6,990 nucleotides of DNA from Phycisphaerae bacterium (GTDB lineage: Bacteria > Planctomycetota > Phycisphaerae > JAAYCJ01). Under the pieces are notes generated by a model. The model did not search any database and was not told the origin of the DNA. It saw only the letters and a program-made list of their open reading frames with translations. The stretch is taken from positions 1-6,990 of the forward strand of contig WFQY01000261.1 of the NCBI GenBank assembly GCA_015486815.1. The letters are read 5' to 3'. A program made the position numbers and the translations under genes. Below, piece by piece: positions 1 through 4,634 of this stretch. Position 1 is the stretch's first letter. Every line of letters begins with the position of its first letter.

Positions 1-134
1 CCTACTATGCTAACAATATTATTCGTATTTTTTATTTTGAGCTTAGCCTCGTCGGACAAACTACTGCCTAGTGCTGAGGATGCAAATATAACAAAAGACC
101 ATCCAAACAATAACATCATTGCTTTACAAAGCAT
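1..134 (-). CDS. Exported protein of unknown function, N-terminal part only (runs off the left edge)
   Basis: An open frame starts with ATG at 134 and stays open for 44 codons to the window edge. AAGGAGAA lies at 146-139, six bases before the ATG counted from GGAG. The first residues (MLCKAMMLLFGWSFVIFASS) look like a signal peptide: a short basic start, about 15 hydrophobic residues, then a small-residue stretch (ASSALGSS) that could hold a cleavage site. The mature part begins SLSDEAKLKIKNTNNIVSIV, polar and too short to assign. The gene is the fourth in line on this strand, 85 bases after the stop of the CBM9-like PEP-CTERM gene, and a terminator-like hairpin lies in the gap. No promoter is visible between hairpin and ATG, so expression probably depends on readthrough. 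The strong ribosome-binding site and signal peptide make a real gene likely; its function cannot be told. Confidence 0.72.
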   Translation of the reverse strand, partial: MLCKAMMLLFGWSFVIFASSALGSSLSDEAKLKIKNTNNIVSIV

Positions 135-147
135 TTCGTTCTCCTTC
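135..147 (-). promoter_or_regulatory. Ribosome-binding site of the partial exported protein, complementary to the upstream hairpin
   Basis: On the minus strand the bases before the ATG at 134 read GAAGGAGAACGAA. Nine of them (GAAGGAGAA, 147-139) are an exact reverse complement of TTCTCCTTC at 198-190, which forms the end of the first arm and the start of the loop of the upstream hairpin. It is a strong Shine-Dalgarno site and sets the start of this gene. The pairing could hide the site if the hairpin opens. That is an inference, and complementarity to a purine-rich site can arise by chance. Confidence 0.6.
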
Positions 148-166
148 GAAAATTGGATGCAGATGT

Positions 167-204
167 AAAAATTCCCCTTCTTCTCCGATGAAGGAGAAGA
201 AGGG
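167..204 (-). terminator. Rho-independent terminator or attenuator within the LacI operon
   Basis: Bases 175-186 and 193-204 form a perfect 12-bp inverted repeat (CCCTTCTTCTCC / GGAGAAGAAGGG) around a 6-base loop. Read on the minus strand, the stem is followed by GAATTTTTA, so the U-run (171-167) is in the right place for intrinsic termination of transcripts from the PEP-CTERM gene, whose stop lies 15 bases before the stem. The next gene's ATG is only 33 bases beyond the U-run, so the element may act as a partial terminator that lowers expression of that gene. On the plus strand no T-run follows the stem, so a bidirectional role is not supported. Confidence 0.8.
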
Positions 205-219
205 TATTTGGATTTATGC

Positions 220-972
220 TTATTTCCTTCGCACAATCATAGATGCCAATCCTGACATTAACAGAAATGTCATCGTCGCAGGTTCGGGGACAGCAGCTAT
301 TGTGTATGTAACATTTTCCGTGGAAGAATCAACCGGATTGCCTACATCCTGATACCAATTATCTCCTGAGCGTTGTGTTTTGAACACTAACTTTACGGTA
401 TCGTTAACTCCGAGGTTTCCTATATTCGCAAGCGGGACTTTCATCTCTACCTTCGTTGCATAAACTCCGTCATCCCGCGAACCGCCATTATCTCCCTCTG
501 CTACGCCTGAAAGATCATTAGGTCCACAAATACCGTAAACAAGGGTAAAATCAGGCTGATTTGTTCCTTTGGGGTCATAATGGTCGGTGCCGCCTATACC
601 CTCGGTTTCGATCGCGTACTCCGCACCTATGCCGTGCATTTTACCATTATCACCTACGGACGCGGTATCGGGGTTGTTATCAGCATCGATGTAAACAATC
701 GCATATTCATAGGCACTTGAAGCTCCTAATACACCTGCTTTGAAGTCAAACATAACATAGAGATAGGTATCGTCATTGGCAATCCCGAAACTGCCAATGT
801 CTGCAATATTAGACGTCCATGCTCCCGGGTCATAATTGTCATTCCATTTTGTCGATATGCTCGACCAGTCGCTGAGATTTCCATCGAGCGTAATGGTCGC
901 ATAATCCGCATACGCGCCTACTCCCAAAACCAACACCAGTCCCATCACCAACATTTTCTCATACTTTTTCAT
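220..972 (-). CDS. CBM9-like PEP-CTERM sorting domain protein
   Basis: This 250-residue exported protein probably binds carbohydrate at or outside the cell surface. Residues 1-22 form a signal peptide (MKKYEKMLVMGLVLVLGVGAYA, likely cut after AYA). Residues 26-225 resemble family 9 carbohydrate-binding or DOMON-like beta-sandwiches: the opening ITLDGNLSDW, the strand DDTYLYVMFDF (67-77), an acidic loop YIDADNNPD (94-102) that could bind calcium, and a closing EMKVPLANIG (176-185). The tail is a textbook PEP-CTERM signal: VPEP at 228-231, a hydrophobic helix to about 246, then RRK at the very end. Such tails are processed by exosortase, which is not encoded in this window. ATG at 972 was chosen because AGGAG (985-981) lies eight bases upstream and the signal peptide begins there; a longer TTG start at 1050 has neither. 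It follows the pseudopilin gene by 74 bases and shares its transcript in all likelihood. The fold assignment is by eye; no ligand can be named. Confidence 0.88.
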   Translation of the reverse strand: MKKYEKMLVMGLVLVLGVGAYADYATITLDGNLSDWSSISTKWNDNYDPGAWTSNIADIGSFGIANDDTYLYVMFDFKAGVLGASSAYEYAIVYIDADNNPDTASVGDNGKMHGIGAEYAIETEGIGGTDHYDPKGTNQPDFTLVYGICGPNDLSGVAEGDNGGSRDDGVYATKVEMKVPLANIGNLGVNDTVKLVFKTQRSGDNWYQDVGNPVDSSTENVTYTIAAVPEPATMTFLLMSGLASMIVRRK

Positions 973-1010
973 AGCAATTTCTCCTATAAAAAGAACCACA
1001 CTTATTCTGT

Positions 1011-1031
1011 CTCGCAAAACCGCTGTGCGAG
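1011..1031 (-). repeat. Small intercistronic stem-loop
   Basis: Between the pseudopilin stop and the PEP-CTERM ATG, CTCGCA (1011-1016) and TGCGAG (1026-1031) form a 6-bp GC-rich stem with a 9-base loop. No T-run follows on the minus strand, so it is not a terminator. Such a structure could mark a processing point or protect the downstream message. A 6-bp stem is not rare by chance, so this is a weak call. Confidence 0.35.
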
Positions 1032-1046
1032 CATCCACTCTAAAAT

Positions 1047-1811
1047 TCAATATCCAAACCTACTTTTATCTCTCAAAAATAGGTACCACTTGTTGTACCA
1101 CATATCATCGCGTTTAAACCATTCGATATGTCCGTCTAAAAATATATAATTTCCACCGCCTAAATGTCTGGCAGCTACAAGATAAATCTGATTCTGATAA
1201 AGATTAGGATATCCTTGTGGGCTATTCGGATCGGTGTTGGTGTATATATACCAAGACTGCCAATAATTACTTCCGCCTTCGTCGGAGCCTTTAAGTTCGG
1301 GATACAAAGTAGTGTAAATATCTCTTGATTCACCAAGAGGAACTGTTTTTGTAGGTTCCTCAATTTGGTCAATTTTGCTTGCCCATCCCCAATGTCTGTA
1401 ATTTGGGTTTGACGTATATCCGAATTGTGTATAATTCCAGCCGAAAGAAATAACATTCGTAAGATATTTTCTGGCTCTTGACGGACATCTAACAGGTGTA
1501 TCCGATTTACCGAGTATATTCGGTGCGGACAGATACGGACTCAATTTTTGTATCCAGATAGGCCAAGTGTCTCCGTCAGGACTCGCAGCTGGTATCAGAT
1601 AACCATTATAATCATTTGTGTACATCAAAAGCGCTGTTGCGATTTGTTTTGCATTGGCTTGACACTTGATTAACCTTGCTTGCTCTCTTGCCCGTCCGAG
1701 AGCAGGCAAGAGAATTGCAACCAAAACCGCAATAATTGCAACCACCACAAGTAACTCTATCAAGGTAAAACCGTGTAAGTCGATTTTTTTGTTTGTTATT
1801 TTAATCGTCAT
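1047..1811 (-). CDS. Type IV pilin-like N-terminal domain protein with H-X9-DG motif
   Basis: A 254-residue pseudopilin-like exported protein. A short basic leader ends at Gly14, and the prepilin peptidase site GFTLIELLVV follows, with the conserved Glu at mature position 5 (Glu19). The hydrophobic helix runs to about residue 38 (LLPALGR), then continues as the amphipathic AREQARLIKCQANAKQIATA. The globular part has the family landmarks RCPS at 108-111 and, near the end, His216 with Asp226-Gly227 exactly ten and eleven residues later: the H-X9-DG signature of DUF1559-like proteins, which Planctomycetota carry in many copies. The start at 1811 has GAGG seven bases upstream, and that site overlaps the stop of the regulator gene, so translation is probably coupled. 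Family members are thought to be surface or secretion-related, but none of their roles is firmly known. Placement between a LacI regulator and a carbohydrate-binding-like protein suggests a role in substrate capture or export; this is inference. Confidence 0.92.
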   Translation of the reverse strand: MTIKITNKKIDLHGFTLIELLVVVAIIAVLVAILLPALGRAREQARLIKCQANAKQIATALLMYTNDYNGYLIPAASPDGDTWPIWIQKLSPYLSAPNILGKSDTPVRCPSRARKYLTNVISFGWNYTQFGYTSNPNYRHWGWASKIDQIEEPTKTVPLGESRDIYTTLYPELKGSDEGGSNYWQSWYIYTNTDPNSPQGYPNLYQNQIYLVAARHLGGGNYIFLDGHIEWFKRDDMWYNKWYLFLRDKSRFGY

Positions 1812-1823
1812 TCTTTTTCCTCA
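1812..1823 (-). promoter_or_regulatory. Ribosome-binding site overlapping the regulator's stop codon
   Basis: The minus strand reads TGAGGAAAAAGA directly before the pseudopilin ATG at 1811. Its first three bases are the stop codon of the LacI-type gene, and GAGG within it is the Shine-Dalgarno sequence, with a 7-base spacer. Ribosomes finishing the regulator would sit on the start region of the pseudopilin, which points to translational coupling and confirms that both genes share one transcript. Confidence 0.75.
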
Positions 1824-2879
1824 CAAAGAAGGTGGCGCAGTTGATTCTCCTTCGACAATCTCGAAAGGAAATTTTCTGTAAACCGGCAATGATTCCGAAC
1901 AAGTTCCCGATACTCTCGAAAGTAGATGTTTCAATGCATCTTTTCTGCACTGACGATGATGAACATCGACAGATGTTATCTTGGGATTAGTAAACTTGCC
2001 TATTTCCAATGCGTGCATACCTATAACGGAAATATCGCGGGGAATATCCCATCCTGTATTGCGAAAAGCGGATATTACTCCGACCGCAACTTCATCGACA
2101 GCTGTGTATATAGCGGTAGGACGATTAGGATCATTTTTTTTGAACCGTTTTATAAACTCTTTGCCTGTATCATAAGCACTTTTGTAAACGGAAGAATAAA
2201 TTTCATTAACAGCTAGCGGAATATACCAATTCCCCGCTGGCTCGATACCTGCGTCTGTAAGTGCACTAATCCAGCCTTTTCGTCTGAGTTTTGTATGTGG
2301 AAAATTGCTCTCCGAAAAGATAGCAGCTATTCGTTTATGTCCGAGTGTAAGCAGATATTCGACAGCATATCGAACGCAGCCTTCAAGATCAACATAAAAT
2401 GTATCCGCTTGCGGATAAAGAATATCGACATCGACAATTACAAGTGGATAATTTTCACTAGCGAGCGATTTTATTAGCTCGCTACCGGGCACTGGCTGAA
2501 ATATAAGCACACCATCGGTATGTCGTTGTCTGAACTGCATAAGGATCTCATCTTGTTTATCCGGACTGTTATGCGTAGCGGAAATATTCAGACAATATCC
2601 CTTATGCCAGCATTCGAATTCAATTTCATCCAATTCGAGTGCCAAAGCCGGTGCAATAAGCCCTATGGAGTGTGTCTTTTTGCTCCTAAGCGATCGACCT
2701 ATGATATTAGGAATATAGCCAAGCTCTTTTGCGGTTTTTGCGATCAGTTCTCTGGTTTGAGGAGCACACCTGACAGGCTTGTGATTAAGAACTTGCGAGA
2801 CGGTAGATATACCAACGCCAACCGATCGACTTATATCTTTTAGTGTAACAGTCTTGTTTTTTCTTAAGTTAGCTCTCAT
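1821..2879 (-). CDS. LacI-family transcriptional regulator
   Basis: A 352-residue cytoplasmic DNA-binding regulator of usual LacI-family length. The helix-turn-helix spans about residues 11-35 (VTLKDISRSVGVGISTVSQV, then LNHKP), followed by the helix RELIAKTAKELGYIPN and a hinge RSLRS with Leu64, the residue type that inserts at the central CG of operators in this family. Residues 71-340 form the periplasmic-binding-protein-like effector and dimer domain. Arg199 in KLRRKGW matches Arg197 of E. coli LacI, but two other pocket positions differ: Val261 replaces the Asn of the usual AND motif, and His289 replaces the Asp of the usual GYDD (here GMHA). The ligand is therefore hard to predict. ATG at 2879 is preceded by AAGGGA with a 6-base gap. 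Two palindromes lie between the promoter and the gene, so it very likely represses itself and the pseudopilin and PEP-CTERM genes behind it. Activation of some targets is also possible. Confidence 0.95.
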   Translation of the reverse strand: MRANLRKNKTVTLKDISRSVGVGISTVSQVLNHKPVRCAPQTRELIAKTAKELGYIPNIIGRSLRSKKTHSIGLIAPALALELDEIEFECWHKGYCLNISATHNSPDKQDEILMQFRQRHTDGVLIFQPVPGSELIKSLASENYPLVIVDVDILYPQADTFYVDLEGCVRYAVEYLLTLGHKRIAAIFSESNFPHTKLRRKGWISALTDAGIEPAGNWYIPLAVNEIYSSVYKSAYDTGKEFIKRFKKNDPNRPTAIYTAVDEVAVGVISAFRNTGWDIPRDISVIGMHALEIGKFTNPKITSVDVHHRQCRKDALKHLLSRVSGTCSESLPVYRKFPFEIVEGESTAPPSL

Positions 2880-2901
2880 TCGTTTCCCTTTTTACTTTTT
2901 A

Positions 2902-2919
2902 TGAAAAAACGTTTTTTCA
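2902..2919. promoter_or_regulatory. LacI-type operator, promoter-distal site (perfect palindrome)
   Basis: TGAAAAAACGTTTTTTCA is a perfect 18-bp palindrome with central CG, the usual form of a LacI-family operator. It lies in the predicted 5' leader of the regulator, 22 bases before the ATG and around +24 to +41 from the predicted transcription start. The LacI-type protein encoded just downstream is the natural candidate to bind it. Its core AAACGTTT is shared with the neighbouring site. Confidence 0.85.
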
Positions 2920-2923
2920 CGCT

Positions 2924-2941
2924 TGGTGAAACGTTTCTTCA
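2924..2941. promoter_or_regulatory. LacI-type operator, promoter-proximal site (imperfect palindrome)
   Basis: On the minus strand this reads TGAAGAAACGTTTCACCA. The inner ten bases GAAACGTTTC are a perfect palindrome, and seven of nine positions match between the half-sites. The site begins right at the predicted transcription start, so a bound repressor would block promoter clearance. Its centre is 22 bp from the centre of the neighbouring operator, about two helical turns, so both could be bound on the same DNA face. Confidence 0.8.
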
Positions 2942-2948
2942 TAAAATT

Positions 2949-2976
2949 ATTATAACATATCGACAGATAAAATCAA
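2949..2976 (-). promoter_or_regulatory. Sigma-70-type promoter of the LacI operon
   Basis: Minus strand: -35 TTGATT (2976-2971), a 16-bp spacer, and a consensus -10 TATAAT (2954-2949) preceded by TGT, an extended -10. The predicted start of transcription is near 2942, giving a leader of about 63 bases that holds both operators. The close match to consensus implies strong expression when the repressor is off. Confidence 0.82.
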
Positions 2977-3069
2977 TGGAAAATCACAAAAAAAGTTTGC
3001 CCCTCGAAAAGTTTCTGTTGCGATAAACTGCCTCTGATGATTTATAAGTATTGGTGGATGGTTGCTTTA

Positions 3070-4545
3070 TCACTTTCCTAACTTTGCAGGCCAGCCTGGC
3101 TGCCACGCTGATTTACCACTACCCATAGAAGACGACAGGCTCATACTGTTGGCTATAAAATCTCTTACGTATCGCTCAGCGTTTGCAATATTGTCTATAT
3201 TGATAGGCCAAATCCTTATCATTCCCGTCAAGCAACTACCTGACGGCTGAGCTTTACTTATCAAAACACACGACAGATTCGACCTGCCCCCGATTAGTTT
3301 GCATTCAACCGACTTGGCAGGATTTTGAAATGGCTTGAACGCTACGAGTAAATCCGAACCCTGTCTTTTGCCCATCCGTCTGAACAGACAATATTCGATA
3401 TGGCTATCGGGCGGCCCCGAAGGATTTTTTATTTTGCCGACGATTCCGTCGAAACCTTGGCCATCCGCGACGGCAAAACCGACTCCGAGAGTATCGCTAC
3501 CATTGGCGGTGCATATTTCCGTTTTAATCATTCCGTCGGAACCGATATAATAAGTTATAGTTTGGTCTGCATTTCTGCCCGAGATTTTCGAGCCGAAATA
3601 GATATCAGCTACTATCTTAATGCGATTTGCATTGACTTTTATAAGCGATGTGTGCACACTCATAAGGGTATTGTTTTCGGGCAGAGGAATAAATTTTCCG
3701 CCTACGATAACCTGATAGATATTAGGTCCTAATCCGCCAACAGGTGCGAGATTATTTACCCGATGTTTATCCGTTGTCAGGTCATACCAGCCAACTATTT
3801 TACCTTCCGCAAAGACGAGTTCGAATCTACCGTTGACGCCTACTCGCAAGCGTCTGCCCGCTTTAGCTGCAAACACAGTTCCGGGACGACCGCCTATCTG
3901 TCCGACCAATACCTTAAGATGCTTTGCAAGGATCAAATCGTCGATATAAATCTGCTCTTGTCCGACTTGATAAAAATGAAATTTGACCTTCACAATCTGT
4001 TTGAGATTTATTTCTTTACCTGCGGAAACCAGATCCAACATCAGTTTATTCCATTTTCGCCTGAGCTGATATCTGCGAATAAACGAATGTCCAGCGTTAT
4101 CTACAAGCTCAACAGCTGCGTTCTGATAATTTTCATTGCAGAATATCGCACAGAGAAAGACATTATACTCATTCCAGTTGCGTATTAGCATGTCGAAAGT
4201 AACGGTGTAATCATCGGTAGTACCGAAGAATATTCCCATCGCACCTTCTCCGGTAGCTGTGGGAGAATCGGTATAAAAAATCTTTGCTCTGCCCGTCTGT
4301 CCGCTTTTTCGCGAGAGATGAAAGTCCTCAAGCTGCCATTTCTGCTCGAAATCAGCTAATGTCAGAAAATCGCTGTCTTCAAGTATCGGATAAGCTGCAA
4401 ACTGTTGTGCGGTCAGTGTGTTAAGCTCATCGGGCAATATTTTTCCCGATACCGCACTTTCTTTGCCAGTATCAAAAATTCGATATTGAGTACCACAGCC
4501 AGCTAATATCATAACCAACACCGATAATGCGAATGCTTTTTTCAT
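3070..4545 (-). CDS. Large lipoprotein of unknown function with a carbohydrate-binding-like N-terminal domain
   Basis: A 491-residue exported lipoprotein that I cannot place in a named family. MKKAFALSVLVMILAGC is a lipoprotein signal with lipobox LAGC, so Cys17 would be lipidated. Residues about 58-208 look like a galactose-binding-like beta-sandwich: DFEQKW near its start (65-70), KLMLDLVSAGKEINLKQI (167-184) and the closing strand IYIDDLILA (199-207), a pattern seen in modules attached to glycan-active enzymes. Residues about 232-465 are rich in predicted beta-strands and may be a second large sandwich; no catalytic motif stands out. The last 25 residues are Ser/Gly-rich and probably disordered. 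ATG at 4545 was chosen because the signal peptide starts there, AGG lies five bases upstream, and the in-frame ATG at 4581 overlaps the -10 box of the gene's own promoter. The gene ends 190 bases before the LacI gene on the same strand. A role in glycan binding at the cell surface is inference. Confidence 0.85.
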   Translation of the reverse strand: MKKAFALSVLVMILAGCGTQYRIFDTGKESAVSGKILPDELNTLTAQQFAAYPILEDSDFLTLADFEQKWQLEDFHLSRKSGQTGRAKIFYTDSPTATGEGAMGIFFGTTDDYTVTFDMLIRNWNEYNVFLCAIFCNENYQNAAVELVDNAGHSFIRRYQLRRKWNKLMLDLVSAGKEINLKQIVKVKFHFYQVGQEQIYIDDLILAKHLKVLVGQIGGRPGTVFAAKAGRRLRVGVNGRFELVFAEGKIVGWYDLTTDKHRVNNLAPVGGLGPNIYQVIVGGKFIPLPENNTLMSVHTSLIKVNANRIKIVADIYFGSKISGRNADQTITYYIGSDGMIKTEICTANGSDTLGVGFAVADGQGFDGIVGKIKNPSGPPDSHIEYCLFRRMGKRQGSDLLVAFKPFQNPAKSVECKLIGGRSNLSCVLISKAQPSGSCLTGMIRIWPINIDNIANAERYVRDFIANSMSLSSSMGSGKSAWQPGWPAKLGK

Positions 4546-4579
4546 CTTGACCTGCCTTTCATAATCCGAGACTACTTTC

Positions 4580-4607
4580 ATTATAAATCCACACCATCAG
4601 CATACAA
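4580..4607 (-). promoter_or_regulatory. Sigma-70-type promoter of the lipoprotein gene
   Basis: Minus strand: -35 TTGTAT (4607-4602), a 16-bp spacer and -10 TATAAT (4585-4580). The spacing equals that of the LacI operon promoter. Transcription should begin near 4573, leaving a leader of about 28 bases before the ATG at 4545. No LacI-like palindrome is seen nearby, so this gene does not appear to share the operon's repressor. Confidence 0.7.
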
Positions 4608-4620
4608 GTATTTTGCCAAT

Positions 4621-4634
4621 AGGATTACCCTTTG
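4621..4634 (+). promoter_or_regulatory. Ribosome-binding site that supports a TTG start for the membrane glycosyltransferase-like gene
   Basis: AGGA at 4621-4624 lies seven bases before TTG at 4632. The later in-frame ATG codons at 4662 and 4671 have no Shine-Dalgarno sequence. In a window where the other genes have such a site, this favours TTG, though not decisively. Confidence 0.4.

Noticed and set aside
119..352. Plus-strand open frame of 77 codons
   Set aside because: It crosses the terminator hairpin and lies antisense to the PEP-CTERM gene and the partial exported-protein gene; no ribosome-binding site and no protein-like features.
973..1046. Internal promoter before the CBM9-like PEP-CTERM gene
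   Set aside because: No -10 and -35 pair with acceptable spacing is visible; TTGAAT at 1050-1045 has no -10 partner.
973..1050. Longer start (TTG at 1050) for the CBM9-like PEP-CTERM gene
   Set aside because: No Shine-Dalgarno precedes it, it adds 26 residues before a perfect signal peptide, and ATG at 972 has AGGAG at the right distance.
2520..2843. Plus-strand open frame of 107 codons inside the LacI-type gene
   Set aside because: It is antisense to the helix-turn-helix and effector domain coding region, with no features of its own.
2980..3069. Possible terminator after the lipoprotein gene (T-run on the minus strand near 2988-2994; AGTTT/AAACT inverted repeat)
   Set aside because: The stem is only about 5 AT-rich pairs with a 10-base loop and is not directly followed by the longer T-run. 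The gap otherwise shows nothing up to the LacI promoter.
3763..4188. Plus-strand open frame of 141 codons inside the lipoprotein gene
   Set aside because: It is antisense to a gene with a clear signal peptide, promoter and ribosome-binding site. The reverse frame shows no domain and no Shine-Dalgarno.
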